Positions 1 through 8,016 of a stretch of 64,000 bases of DNA are shown piece by piece (the first letter of the stretch is position 1; each line of letters starts with the position of its first letter). The stretch is from positions 35,587-99,586 of the forward strand of contig JAUIMG010000010.1 of the NCBI GenBank assembly GCA_030433355.1. The letters are read 5' to 3'. A program made the translations under genes and the position numbers. The DNA comes from Bacteroidia bacterium. GTDB lineage: Bacteria > Bacteroidota > Bacteroidia > Flavobacteriales_E > Vicingaceae. Below the pieces are notes generated by a model. That model ran no database searches. It was not told where the DNA came from and worked only from the letters and a program-made list of their open reading frames with translations.

Positions 1-1
1 A

Positions 2-289
2 AAAATTATTTTAACTTCTGTTTTCTCCTTATCATTCTGCTTAGTATCTCTTGCGGGCACAACCAAGATTATAAAAGCTACCCATAAGAATATTGATCAA
101 GAAGAGAAGAAATCTCAGAAGCAGAAAGAAAAGTACGATTTCAGTTTATTCAAATTTATTGCTCCAGAAAAACAAAACATTAAACCAGATACTATCAAAA
201 GTAATACCGACTTCTTGAAAATTCCTAAAAAAAATGAGGAAGTGATTCTTCGCTACGAAAAAGATCGAGCCTTCTTAATGTTTTCGTAG
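2..289 (+). CDS. Small exported protein, 5' end cut by window edge
   Basis: An open frame runs from the first bases to a TAG at 287-289. It begins [19 protein letters not shown], which looks like a signal peptide whose initiating Met (probably M-K just upstream) lies outside the window, so almost the whole protein (about 96 residues) is visible. The remainder is lysine- and glutamate-rich with no domain I recognise. The last 37 bases overlap the 3' end of the convergent J-domain gene. Function unknown; the export call rests only on the hydrophobic N-terminus. Confidence 0.55.
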   Translation, partial: KIILTSVFSLSFCLVSLAGTTKIIKATHKNIDQEEKKSQKQKEKYDFSLFKFIAPEKQNIKPDTIKSNTDFLKIPKKNEEVILRYEKDRAFLMFS

Positions 290-1014
290 GCTTCTTGCAC
301 TTTCCTGAACTTTTCTTCCGCTTGCTTTCTAACATCATCGCCTAAATTAGAAACTTTGTCAGGGTGATACTTCATAGCCATTTTCCTATATGCCTTTTTA
401 ACTTCTTCATTACTTGCATCAGGCGTAATTTCTAAAATCTTATAATCCCCTCCTACATTTTTAACAAACATGGCTTTTATGGATTCAAAATCTGCATGAC
501 CTATACCCAAGAAGCCAGCAATTCTTTGAATTTCGTTTATTTCTGCGGAAGAAATATTACCATCCGCTTCCGCTATTCCAAACAAATAATGCAATAACTG
601 TAATCTACTGTGATACTGCATTTGATATCTAATCTGATGACTTATGGATCGAACATCTATTTGCTGATTAAGCAATTCCTTAAGTGTTCTCATCTGTTGT
701 TTGGTTTTTTCTGGACCAAACTGCCTCACATAAAATTGTTTTACAAACTCTAACTCAGACTTTAATACTTTTCCATCTGCACGCATTATTGCTGCCGTCA
801 ATACCAGAAGACTAGCAGCAAAGTCGCCTGTTCCACTTCTTTGGTAAGCTTGCTGACCCGAATATCCATAACTATTGGTGTACTCTTCATCCGCAACTAC
901 ACTAGATCTCTGATCTATCATAGAACCAATTACAAAACCAATAATTCCTCCAAAAAAACCAAAGAAAGAAAACCCTAAAAGGGCAAAAATCCAACGGGAC
1001 CAACCTTTTATCAT
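253..1014 (-). CDS. TerB-like / J-domain co-chaperone (DjlA-like)
   Basis: A 253-residue protein with an N-terminal glycine-rich hydrophobic segment (about residues 9-32) that anchors it in the inner membrane. A central TerB-like helical domain carries two acidic repeats ([14 protein letters not shown] and [14 protein letters not shown]). A C-terminal J domain (about 190-250) has the HPD tripeptide in MKYHPDKV, needed to stimulate Hsp70 ATPase. This order matches DjlA, a membrane-bound DnaK partner. A TAAGTTTG box lies only five bases before the ATG, suggesting a leaderless transcript. Its 3' end overlaps a convergent small gene by 37 bases. Family assignment is firm; clients are unknown. Confidence 0.9.
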   Translation of the reverse strand: MIKGWSRWIFALLGFSFFGFFGGIIGFVIGSMIDQRSSVVADEEYTNSYGYSGQQAYQRSGTGDFAASLLVLTAAIMRADGKVLKSELEFVKQFYVRQFGPEKTKQQMRTLKELLNQQIDVRSISHQIRYQMQYHSRLQLLHYLFGIAEADGNISSAEINEIQRIAGFLGIGHADFESIKAMFVKNVGGDYKILEITPDASNEEVKKAYRKMAMKYHPDKVSNLGDDVRKQAEEKFRKVQEAYENIKKARSFS

Positions 1015-1019
1015 ATTTA

Positions 1020-1027
1020 CAAACTTA
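1020..1027 (-). promoter_or_regulatory. TAnnTTTG -7 box for the J-domain gene
   Basis: On the minus strand this reads TAAGTTTG, an exact match to the Bacteroidota -7 consensus. Only five bases separate it from the ATG at 1014, so the predicted start site falls 0-3 bases before the start codon. No clear -33 TTG was found. Confidence 0.55.
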
Positions 1028-1097
1028 AGTCTAGAAGTCTAAATAATTACTAATACCAACTATGTAATAATAGATTTTTATAAATCGAATTATTAAC

Positions 1098-1105
1098 TAA
1101 TTTTG
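1098..1105 (+). promoter_or_regulatory. TAnnTTTG -7 box for the 142-aa gene
   Basis: TAATTTTG matches the -7 consensus exactly and lies ten bases before the TTG start at 1116. It is divergent from the J-domain gene promoter at 1020-1027, so both promoters sit in the 101-base gap. A matching -33 box is not evident. Confidence 0.5.
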
Positions 1106-1115
1106 CACATTCGAA

Positions 1116-1544
1116 TTGTTGCAACTGAAATCTCCATATAAGATAATCCCCCCTCCCATAGAAAGTGGGTCAACTTATTACTTTAAGACAGACAGCGGGA
1201 TGCACTATGAAGTGAGATTTGGAAGAAAACAAAACAACATATTAAATACTTCTATCGTATTTGGAGTAATTAATGATGAGTTCGAAGGCGAAGAGTATAG
1301 TATAACTAACAAGCATGAAGTGTATAAGGTAATGGCTACCATTGTACAAATTGTTAAACGCTATATGAGAATACATCCGAAAATAAATTATTATGAATTT
1401 ACGGGTGAGCCAACAGAAAAAGAGATGGGTAAAGAAGGGAGAATACGATTAAAACTATATAACCGCTATCTTAAACAAGTATTTGATGACAGCTGGTTAA
1501 TAGAAAAAGATAAAAACAAAACAATTGTTAAACGCAAAAGATAG
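1116..1544 (+). CDS. Uncharacterised 142-aa protein
   Basis: A soluble, charged protein with no signal peptide or membrane segment and no domain I recognise. It contains aromatic- and glycine-containing strands early (STYYFKTDSGMHYEVRFGRK, about 19-38) and a basic C-terminus ending KRKR. The start used is TTG, chosen because an exact -7 box ends ten bases upstream and the next in-frame ATG, at 1201, would remove nearly 30 residues. It sits 55 bases before the primary sigma factor gene in the same direction. The alpha/beta look is inference; no function is assigned. Confidence 0.65.
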   Translation: MLQLKSPYKIIPPPIESGSTYYFKTDSGMHYEVRFGRKQNNILNTSIVFGVINDEFEGEEYSITNKHEVYKVMATIVQIVKRYMRIHPKINYYEFTGEPTEKEMGKEGRIRLKLYNRYLKQVFDDSWLIEKDKNKTIVKRKR

Positions 1545-1599
1545 TTTAGCATAATTTTTGTTATAGTAAAAACGTTATTTAAATAAATTAAATCATTTT

Positions 1600-2463
1600 A
1601 TGAGACAACTGAAAATCAGTCAGCAGATTACCAAGAGAGAAAGTAAGTCTTTAGAAAAGTACTTACAAGATGTTTCTAAAGAGGAAATGATTACTGCTGA
1701 AGAAGAGGTTGAATTAGCCATTAAGATTCAAACTGGCGATGAGAGAGCTTTAAATAGGTTAGTTAGAGCAAACCTAAGGTTTGTGATTTCCGTTGCTAAG
1801 CAATATCAAAATACAGGACTTACTTTAGAAGATTTGATCAACGAAGGTAACCTTGGTTTAATAGAAGCTGCTAAACGTTACGACCATACAAAAGGGTTTA
1901 AATTTATCTCTTATGCGGTGTGGTGGATTCGTCAAAGTATTCTGAAAGCTGCAGCTGATAACTCTAGAACTATCCGTTTACCTCACAATAGGTTAGGAGA
2001 AATCCAAAAGATTAGCAAGGCTTCTAACGAGTTTGAACAAAAGAACGAAAGAACGCCAACTGCTGATGAGTTAAGTGACCTAACGGAGATGGATGTAGCA
2101 AAAGTAGAAATGTCATTAAAAATGTCGAAGAAGCAAGTTTCTATTGATGCTCCTATGAGTAATGATGATGACAACAATAGTTTGGTAAGTGTCTTAGAAA
2201 ACTCAGACACTCCAGACCCAACAGATTCATTGTTGCAAGAATCTTTATCTCAAGATTTAGAAAGAACACTTTCTTACCTTAAAGGAATGGAAGCTGAAGT
2301 AATTAGATTGTTTTACGGTCTTGGAGGTACTAGCGAAATGACTCTTGAAGAAATAGGAAATACTTTTGGACTAACAAGAGAAAGAATCCGTCAGATTAAA
2401 GAAAGAGGCTTAAGAAGACTAAGAAGAGTTTCTAATCAAACAAATCTTCAGACTTACTTATAG
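1600..2463 (+). CDS. rpoD: Primary RNA polymerase sigma factor (sigma-70, short Bacteroidota type)
   Basis: A 287-residue sigma-70 factor without region 1.1, as usual for the housekeeping sigma of Bacteroidota. Region 1.2 (SLEKYLQDVSKEEMITAEEE) precedes region 2 (about 57-115), which contains ANLRFVISVAKQY and the -10-binding helix YAVWWIRQSI. Region 3 follows. Region 4 has a helix-turn-helix at about 247-275 (MTLEEIGNTFGLTRERIRQI). This protein should recognise the TTG/TAnnTTTG promoters noted in the window. It is followed by a bidirectional hairpin terminator and is not obviously in an operon. Confidence is high for primary sigma; a second close paralogue elsewhere cannot be excluded. Confidence 0.95.
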   Translation: MRQLKISQQITKRESKSLEKYLQDVSKEEMITAEEEVELAIKIQTGDERALNRLVRANLRFVISVAKQYQNTGLTLEDLINEGNLGLIEAAKRYDHTKGFKFISYAVWWIRQSILKAAADNSRTIRLPHNRLGEIQKISKASNEFEQKNERTPTADELSDLTEMDVAKVEMSLKMSKKQVSIDAPMSNDDDNNSLVSVLENSDTPDPTDSLLQESLSQDLERTLSYLKGMEAEVIRLFYGLGGTSEMTLEEIGNTFGLTRERIRQIKERGLRRLRRVSNQTNLQTYL

Positions 2464-2486
2464 TCATCAAATTTTATCAAAAAATA

Positions 2487-2517
2487 AAAAGCCTCGAGAA
2501 ATCTCGGGGCTTTTTTT
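2487..2517. terminator. Bidirectional rho-independent terminator after rpoD
   Basis: The stem GCCTCGAGA / TCTCGGGGC (one G-U pair) is flanked by A-rich sequence on the left and T7 on the right. It can therefore stop transcription from rpoD and from the convergent lemA operon, whose last gene ends at 2516. Confidence 0.85.
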
Positions 2518-3211
2518 ATAGTCTAAAAAAGTAAACGGTCTCGAATTGTATTATTTGTATTCTTGTCTCCGTAAGAAGATCACTATAAAAGTGAAGCAAC
2601 TTAAACTGTAATTTCTGCTTGTTCTTAAATACTTTTCCAATCCCTATAGAAAATCTATTCTGTAAATCATCCATATTAAAATTAGAGCTATATAAAAATT
2701 CATTAGCAATAAGTCCATAATATTCACCAGGATCGATGGTTTCACCTTGTAAAGGTTTATCATAGCTAAACCGATATCTAAGTCTTAAAAAAAAATCTTC
2801 ATTAAAAATTCGCTCTTCAAGTCTAATTCTATGGGCTAAACGAATAGACTTTGCTTTAGAAAAAAATACAAACTGTTGAGTTATTCGATGTTCTGTTGAT
2901 CCAATAAAATCTAAGGGTCTAAGTCTTCTATACATATACCCTAGACTAAGTTTTCTTTGTTTAAATAAACTATAAGTTAAAAATGATCTAATATCAATTC
3001 TATCGGTAAAAGCATTCACTTTATCAGATTGATACTCATTAAGTATTTGCCTGGAGTAAAGTTGTGTATTTAAAGACCATTTGCGATTAAATTCCTTATT
3101 TACTGAAACTCCACTTTCCCATCTGATGGAAGGTGTTTGAGAGAAAAGTCCAATAGTAGAGGTAGACAATAAAAAATAAATAAATAATCTAATAAAGAAT
3201 ATAGTCTTCAT
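2516..3211 (-). CDS. DUF2490-type outer-membrane beta-barrel protein
   Basis: A 231-residue protein with a cleavable signal peptide ending near LFSQTP. The rest is short amphipathic strands rich in Tyr, Arg and Phe, ending in an aromatic residue (VYFFRL), typical of small outer-membrane barrels. The pattern W-E-S-G-V-S-V followed by W-S-L-N-T-Q-L-Y-S-R matches the DUF2490 family. The start overlaps the preceding gene by 23 bases, implying translational coupling. It is last in the lemA operon. Barrel assignment is good; role unknown. Confidence 0.75.
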   Translation of the reverse strand: MKTIFFIRLFIYFLLSTSTIGLFSQTPSIRWESGVSVNKEFNRKWSLNTQLYSRQILNEYQSDKVNAFTDRIDIRSFLTYSLFKQRKLSLGYMYRRLRPLDFIGSTEHRITQQFVFFSKAKSIRLAHRIRLEERIFNEDFFLRLRYRFSYDKPLQGETIDPGEYYGLIANEFLYSSNFNMDDLQNRFSIGIGKVFKNKQKLQFKLLHFYSDLLTETRIQIIQFETVYFFRL

Positions 3212-3806
3212 CCCTCTTATTCACTTTTCTTTTTTTAACAATTCTTCCTGAATGATCAAATAAAAATTCCACCAGATTTGATGAGTCGTTATCATAGAGA
3301 ACTTCAACTTCCAATTCAAAATTTATGTGTGCATTTCTATAATTATCTTGAAGTATTTCTTGTATAAATTCTGAATCTGAAAAATTTACATTCGGTTTCT
3401 TTAAATATTGAATTTGAAGCCGCTTTATATTATACTTTTTATACTCTTTTTCTAGATAGGTTCGGATGTTTAATTGAATTGTGTCAGTAATATTCTTAAA
3501 AGATTTTAAAACTTCAACGTCTACGAGAATACCCTCTTGATTAAATTTAACACTCCAGTTTTTGTTTTTATATAAGGCCTTATATTCATAGTATATATTT
3601 TGACCATCTGATTCTTTAAAAAATCTTTCCTTCTTGGAGATTACAAAAGACTCTTGGATCAATAGAATACTTGTAGCAGGAAAATCTTCCTTTTTAACTC
3701 TTTTTTCATACTCCACTTTATCCCCTTGATCCCCTTGGGAATAGCCAAAAGAAAATAAAAGTGACAATGCGGTCAAAGAGAATATTCTAACACAGGTTTT
3801 CACCAT
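3189..3806 (-). CDS. Exported PepSY-like protein of unknown function
   Basis: A 205-residue secreted protein. The signal peptide ends near FSFGYSQGD. The mature part has two similar alpha/beta stretches (YYEYKALYKNKNWSVKFNQE, about 71-90, and the NFELEVEVLYDNDS-to-HSGRIVKKRK region, about 160-195), resembling PepSY-like periplasmic folds in which a helix packs on strands ending D-x-x-G. It lies 9 bases after the glycine-rich TPM gene and overlaps the DUF2490 barrel gene, so the two probably form a periplasm/outer-membrane pair. The PepSY relation is tentative. Confidence 0.6.
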   Translation of the reverse strand: MVKTCVRIFSLTALSLLFSFGYSQGDQGDKVEYEKRVKKEDFPATSILLIQESFVISKKERFFKESDGQNIYYEYKALYKNKNWSVKFNQEGILVDVEVLKSFKNITDTIQLNIRTYLEKEYKKYNIKRLQIQYLKKPNVNFSDSEFIQEILQDNYRNAHINFELEVEVLYDNDSSNLVEFLFDHSGRIVKKRKVNKRDEDYILY

Positions 3807-3815
3807 TACAAAAAA

Positions 3816-4622
3816 TTACCAGCTTCCTCCTGCTCCTCCTCCACCAAAACTACCTCCACCAAAACCACCAAAGCCGCCACCTCCAAAGCCCCCAAAACCT
3901 CCACCTCCTGAGCGGAAATTATTATAATGACCACGGTGACTACTATTCATAGAGCCCATTAACCAAAGCGCAGCCCATAAACCAGTGCTATTTGTTCTTG
4001 CATATCTTCTTGCTCGACTAACGGTCCCAGCCACCATAATGATTATAAAAAATAGAATAATTAGAAAAGGAAATATTGGCATTGACTTTTTCTTTTTGTT
4101 TCTACCATTATAGTTCTCTGCAGAATACTCTCCTCCAGTAATCTCCATAATTGTGAGGGCTGCATTAATAATGCCTCCATCATAATTATTCTGCTTAAAA
4201 GCAGGAATCATTTCATTTTCAACTATCCTCTTTCCAATGGCATCAGGCAAAACTCCTTCTAAACCATACCCTGTTGCAATGTAAACTTGCCCTTTACTAG
4301 AAGCATACTTAGGTTTTACTAAAATTACAATACCATTATTAAATTCTGCATTTCCTACTCCCCAATCTTCGCCTAACTTAAAGCTAAATGAAGCAGCATC
4401 TCTACCACACAAATCTTTTACAGTAACAATGGCAATTTGAGTTGAAGTAGAATCATTAAAACTAACTAAAGCTCTTTCTAATTTGAGCTCTACATCATCA
4501 CTAATGATTCCGGCAAAATCATTTACTAATCTGGGTGGATTAGGCGCTTTAGGAATACAATCTTGGGCAACAACAGTAGTTGCAGTTATAAGTAAAACAA
4601 GTAAAATTCGAAGTATTTTCAT
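3816..4622 (-). CDS. TPM-domain membrane protein with glycine-rich tail (YgcG-like)
   Basis: A 268-residue protein: signal peptide (about 1-19), TPM (DUF477) domain (about 29-160; motifs NDFAGIISD and TQIAIVTVKDL), one membrane helix (IFPFLIILFFIIIMVAG, about 183-199) and a GGGGFGGFGGGG-type tail ending GGSW. This matches YgcG-like proteins that co-occur with LemA. The TPM domain faces the periplasm. TPM domains include phosphatases and the PSII repair factor, but no activity can be read here. It directly abuts the upstream TPM gene (start at 4622, neighbour ends 4623). Confidence 0.88.
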   Translation of the reverse strand: MKILRILLVLLITATTVVAQDCIPKAPNPPRLVNDFAGIISDDVELKLERALVSFNDSTSTQIAIVTVKDLCGRDAASFSFKLGEDWGVGNAEFNNGIVILVKPKYASSKGQVYIATGYGLEGVLPDAIGKRIVENEMIPAFKQNNYDGGIINAALTIMEITGGEYSAENYNGRNKKKKSMPIFPFLIILFFIIIMVAGTVSRARRYARTNSTGLWAALWLMGSMNSSHRGHYNNFRSGGGGFGGFGGGGFGGFGGGSFGGGGAGGSW

Positions 4623-5060
4623 TTATTTCTTTCCAAATGAGATATCATCCGACAATTCGTTTTTGTCATTTGATTGATAAGGGAAATGCGTTTTCAATTG
4701 CAAACCTGCTTCTTTAATTCCTTCAGCCAAACCTGAAGTATAATCTTCTTTTTTAAAATGTTTAAGCATCAATTCAGAAACACTATTCCAAAAACCCTCA
4801 GGTACTTTTTGGTTAATCCCAACGTCACCTAAAATAGCAAATTGCCTATCTTTCAAAGCCAAGTAAATAAGCACTCCATTTCTTTCTTTGGTTTTGTGCA
4901 TTTCTAATTGCTCAAATACAAAAGCAGCCCTATCCATAATATCCTCCTTACAATGGCCTTCAATATGAACTTTAATTTCACCTGAAGTACTCTTTTCAGC
5001 TTCCTGTATTGCCTGTCTTATTCTCTCTTGCTGTTCTTCTGAAAAATAATCTTTTGCCAT
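4623..5060 (-). CDS. TPM-domain protein without signal peptide
   Basis: 145 residues consisting almost only of a TPM domain (SEEQQERIRQAIQEAEKSTS at 6-25, GEIKVHIEG, then LALKDRQFAILGDVGIN). Unlike the neighbouring TPM protein it lacks a signal peptide, membrane helix and glycine tail, so it is probably cytoplasmic. It is separated from lemA by one base. Two TPM paralogues next to lemA is a common Bacteroidota arrangement. Confidence 0.85.
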   Translation of the reverse strand: MAKDYFSEEQQERIRQAIQEAEKSTSGEIKVHIEGHCKEDIMDRAAFVFEQLEMHKTKERNGVLIYLALKDRQFAILGDVGINQKVPEGFWNSVSELMLKHFKKEDYTSGLAEGIKEAGLQLKTHFPYQSNDKNELSDDISFGKK

Positions 5061-5061
5061 C

Positions 5062-5640
5062 TTAAAATTCTACTTTTGGTGCCTCTTCTGCTCCTTGCTC
5101 TGCCTCAAAATAGCCTTTCTTTTCAAAGTCAAACCAGCCTGCGTAAATCACTCTAGGAAACTGACGAATGTAGGCGTTATAATCTTTTGTGACTTCGTTA
5201 AACTTGCCTCTTTCAACAGATATTCTATTTTCTGTTCCTTCTAATTGAGCTTGTAGCTCTAAGAAATTTTGATTTGCTTTTAAATCAGGATAACGCTCTA
5301 CTGTCACTAGTAATCTAGACAAAGCTCCACTCAACTGACTTTGTGCTTTTTGAAATTTAGCAATAGTCTCAGGATTTAAATCATCTGCCTTAATGTTGAT
5401 AGAAGTTGCATTTGCTCTTGCTTCTATTACTTCTGTTAATGTTTCTTGTTCGAAATCTGCATACCCTTTAACTGTGGCAACTAAGTTTGGAATTAGATCT
5501 GCTCTTCTTTGATAGACATTTTCTACTTGTGCCCATTGACTGCTCACCGCTTCATCTTTCTCTACCATAGAGTTATAGCCGCAAGAACTTAGCGTTGTAG
5601 CAGCAATTATTAAGACAACTAAATATTTTATTTTTTTCAT
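5062..5640 (-). CDS. lemA: LemA family lipoprotein
   Basis: A 192-residue protein starting with a lipoprotein signal ending LSSCGYNS (lipobox Cys at about 20). A long helical LemA domain follows, with the family pattern VEKDEAVSSQWAQVENVYQR, RADLIPNLVATVKGYA and a C-terminal YNAYIRQFPRVIYAGWF. LemA proteins form a helical bundle with an N-terminal membrane attachment and partner with TPM/YgcG proteins. It is the first gene of the five-gene minus-strand operon and lies just after the htpG terminator. Molecular function is unknown in the family. Confidence 0.93.
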   Translation of the reverse strand: MKKIKYLVVLIIAATTLSSCGYNSMVEKDEAVSSQWAQVENVYQRRADLIPNLVATVKGYADFEQETLTEVIEARANATSINIKADDLNPETIAKFQKAQSQLSGALSRLLVTVERYPDLKANQNFLELQAQLEGTENRISVERGKFNEVTKDYNAYIRQFPRVIYAGWFDFEKKGYFEAEQGAEEAPKVEF

Positions 5641-5651
5641 TTGGTTTAATT

Positions 5652-5685
5652 TTAAAAAAGCCCCAACCTTAAGATTGGGGCTTTA
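5652..5685 (-). terminator. Rho-independent terminator of htpG
   Basis: On the minus strand the stem AAGCCCCAATCTT / AAGGTTGGGGCTT (with one wobble) is followed by TTTTTT. It lies between the htpG stop and the lemA start, separating the two transcripts. Confidence 0.85.
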
Positions 5686-5694
5686 AGTTACAAT

Positions 5695-7602
5695 TTAAAT
5701 TAGTTCTACACTTCTTTTGATGAATTTGCTCAGTTCCTCTCCTTTTAAAAGGTTTTGAGAAAGTAGAGCTAAATCTGTAGCCTGTTTGGCCATATCTTTT
5801 TTCTTAGAAGCATCTTTTTCGCTTAGGATTTTAGAGATTAAAGGATGGTTTGAGTTTACTGCCAAATTGAACATCTCTGGCAAATTACCCATTCCCATCA
5901 TTCCTCCGCCACCACCAAGAGCACTCATATCTTTCATTCTTCTCATAAATTCTGCTTGGGTAACAGTCATTGGTGCTTCTGTTTCACTCATACTTACAAA
6001 GTTTACGGTAAACTTATCTTTAGGAAGAACCTCTTCAATTACCGGCTTCAATATTTTTTCATCTTCCTCAGAAAGCTTCGAAGGAATCTCTTCATCTTTC
6101 TTTATTAAATTATCTATCGTATCTCCATCTACTCTTGTAAAAGTCAATTTGTCATCCATTTGCTCTAGTTTCCCAACTAAATGAGCCGTTAAAGGAGTAT
6201 CCATAACTAAAACTTGATACCCTTTAGTTTTTGCAGCATCGATGTAACTATATTGATCTTCAGGATTGGAAGTGTATAAACAAACTATTTTTTTATCCTT
6301 GTCTGTTTGCGTCTTCTCAATTTCCTTTTTGTATTCGTCTAATGTAAAGTATTTGCCATCTGTATTTTTATACAAGGTAAATTTCTTTGCTTTATCTGCA
6401 AACTTCTCATCCGACAAGATTCCATACTCAATAAATATCTTAATGTCATCCCACTTCTCTTCAAAAGCTTTTCTATCTTTCTTGAATAACTCTTCTAATT
6501 TATCTGCAACCTTTTTACTGATATAATTAGATATCTTCTTCACATTACTATCTGCCTGAAGGTAAGAACGAGATACATTTAATGGGATATCCGGTGAATC
6601 TATAACTCCATGCAAAAGAGTTAAAAAATCTGGCACAATACCTTCAACCGAATCCGTAACAAAAACCTGATTGGAATAAAGCTGGATTTTATCCTTTTGT
6701 ACCTCTAAGTTATTTTTCAACTTTGGGAAATATAAAATCCCAGTTAAGTTGAAAGGGTAATCTACATTCAGGTGAATGTTAAATAAAGGCTCTTGAAAGT
6801 TCATTGGATACAATTCTCTGTAAAAAGACTTGTAATCCTCTTCTTTTAAATCTGCCGGTGCTTTTGTCCATGCTGGCGATGGATTATTGATGATATTATC
6901 AACCGTAATTTTTTTATGCGGCTCTGTAGTTTCTTTACCGTCTTTACCTTTTTTTGTCTTAGGTTTAAAATCTGGATCATTTACCTCTTTAGTTCCAAAC
7001 TTAATAGGCACTGCCATAAATTTACAGTACTTATCTAAAAGCTCTCTTATTTTAGATTCTGATAAATATTCCTTGGAATCTTTAGAAATATGAAGAACGA
7101 TATCTGTTCCTCTTTCCTTCCTAGTACCATCTTCTTTTAAAGTAAAGTTTGGACTTCCGTCACATTCCCACTTTACTGCTTTGGCTCCTTCTTTATATGA
7201 TTTTGTAAAAATCTCTACTTTATCTGCTACCATAAAAGAAGAATAGAAACCTAAACCAAAATGACCAATAACACTTGCCTTATCTTTGTATTTTTCTACA
7301 AACTCTTCAGCTCCTGAAAAAGCAATTTGGTTAATATACTTCTCTACTTCTTCTTCTGTCATTCCAATTCCCCGGTCAGAAAAAGTTAAAGTCTTTTTCT
7401 TCTCATCTACCTTCACCTCCATTTGAGTTTCCCCAATATCTCCTTTCACCTCACCTAAATTGCTCAGTGTTCTTAATTTTTGGGTCGCATCAACTGCGTT
7501 AGAAACCAACTCTCTTAAAAATATCTCTTGATCAGAGTATAGAAATTGCTTGATTATCGGAAATATATTTTCCGTTTGTACATTAATCTTTCCTGTTGCC
7601 AT
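5695..7602 (-). CDS. htpG: Molecular chaperone HtpG (Hsp90)
   Basis: A 635-residue Hsp90. The N-terminal GHKL ATPase domain shows LRELVSNAVDA (Mg/ATP-binding Glu and Asn), DRGIGMT and the lid motif GHFGLGFYSSF. The middle domain has the conserved catalytic-loop region IPLNVSRSYLQAD. A C-terminal dimerisation domain follows, containing a glycine- and methionine-rich stretch (about 563-575). Length is normal for Bacteroidota. The gene is monocistronic with its own terminator. It acts in the cytosol, remodelling clients with DnaK (grpE-dnaJ are at 47-48.7 kb). A long plus-strand frame overlaps its first 50 bases but is not a real start for the next gene. Confidence 0.97.
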   Translation of the reverse strand: MATGKINVQTENIFPIIKQFLYSDQEIFLRELVSNAVDATQKLRTLSNLGEVKGDIGETQMEVKVDEKKKTLTFSDRGIGMTEEEVEKYINQIAFSGAEEFVEKYKDKASVIGHFGLGFYSSFMVADKVEIFTKSYKEGAKAVKWECDGSPNFTLKEDGTRKERGTDIVLHISKDSKEYLSESKIRELLDKYCKFMAVPIKFGTKEVNDPDFKPKTKKGKDGKETTEPHKKITVDNIINNPSPAWTKAPADLKEEDYKSFYRELYPMNFQEPLFNIHLNVDYPFNLTGILYFPKLKNNLEVQKDKIQLYSNQVFVTDSVEGIVPDFLTLLHGVIDSPDIPLNVSRSYLQADSNVKKISNYISKKVADKLEELFKKDRKAFEEKWDDIKIFIEYGILSDEKFADKAKKFTLYKNTDGKYFTLDEYKKEIEKTQTDKDKKIVCLYTSNPEDQYSYIDAAKTKGYQVLVMDTPLTAHLVGKLEQMDDKLTFTRVDGDTIDNLIKKDEEIPSKLSEEDEKILKPVIEEVLPKDKFTVNFVSMSETEAPMTVTQAEFMRRMKDMSALGGGGGMMGMGNLPEMFNLAVNSNHPLISKILSEKDASKKKDMAKQATDLALLSQNLLKGEELSKFIKRSVELI

Positions 7603-7690
7603 TTTTATAATTTTTTATTTAATGCGGTTTGCTAAAATCAAAGTATGTGCCAGCAAGGAGTTTATGACAGAATGTCGTACATTAGGGATT

Positions 7691-7927
7691 ATGAAAAATT
7701 GGAAAGAAGAAAACGACAGCCTAAAGGCCACATTTAAATTCAAAAACTTTATAGAGGCCTGGGCTTTTATGAGCAAAGTTGCTATGGTAGCAGAAAAAAT
7801 GAACCACCATCCTATTTGGAGCAACGTTTATAATCAAGTTGAAATAAGCTTAAGCACCCATGATGCAGGGAATACAGTTACAGATTTAGATAGGGAGTTG
7901 GCAGAAAAGATAGACAAACTAATTTAA
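7691..7927 (+). CDS. Pterin-4a-carbinolamine dehydratase
   Basis: A 78-residue protein matching the PCD/PhhB family: W-K-E-E-N-D, FKFKNFIEAWAFMSKVA, the catalytic His pair in EKMNHHPIWSNVY, and ISLSTHDAGNTVTDLDRELA. It dehydrates 4a-hydroxytetrahydropterin, regenerating the cofactor of aromatic amino acid hydroxylases. I chose the ATG at 7691 because it gives the usual short Bacteroidota form. Upstream in-frame starts at 7664 and 7622 remain possible, and the open frame even extends into htpG on the other strand. No hydroxylase gene is nearby. Confidence 0.88.
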   Translation: MKNWKEENDSLKATFKFKNFIEAWAFMSKVAMVAEKMNHHPIWSNVYNQVEISLSTHDAGNTVTDLDRELAEKIDKLI

Positions 7928-7986
7928 TTCTCTAAAATTCAGCGACTTAATAGTTTTTATAAAAAATATAAATACCCAATAGACTA

Positions 7987-8007
7987 ATACATAAATCTTT
8001 TATGTAT
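7987..8007 (+). promoter_or_regulatory. Perfect 9-bp inverted repeat, probable PadR operator
   Basis: The arms ATACATAAA and TTTATGTAT are exact reverse complements separated by TCT. The right arm overlaps the first three bases of the TATATTTG -7 box, so a bound dimer would block RNA polymerase. PadR regulators commonly bind ACAT/ATGT dyads at their own promoters; autoregulation is inferred. Confidence 0.7.
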
Positions 8008-8012
8008 ATTTG
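8005..8012 (+). promoter_or_regulatory. TAnnTTTG -7 box for the padR operon
   Basis: TATATTTG matches the consensus exactly, ends four bases before the ATG at 8017 and shares three bases with the inverted-repeat operator. Its position excludes the more upstream in-frame ATG at 8002 as the usual start. Confidence 0.7.
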
Positions 8013-8016
8013 CCTT

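Noticed and set aside
3830..3910. Glycine-rich tandem repeat as a mobile or satellite repeat
   Set aside because: It encodes the GGFGG tail normal for YgcG-type TPM proteins. The similar stretch in dnaJ at 47740-47870 is the standard G/F linker.
7550..7690. Hydrophobic N-terminal extension of the pterin dehydratase frame
   Set aside because: The extra residues overlap htpG on the opposite strand and do not resemble the family; the ATG at 7691 gives the usual length.
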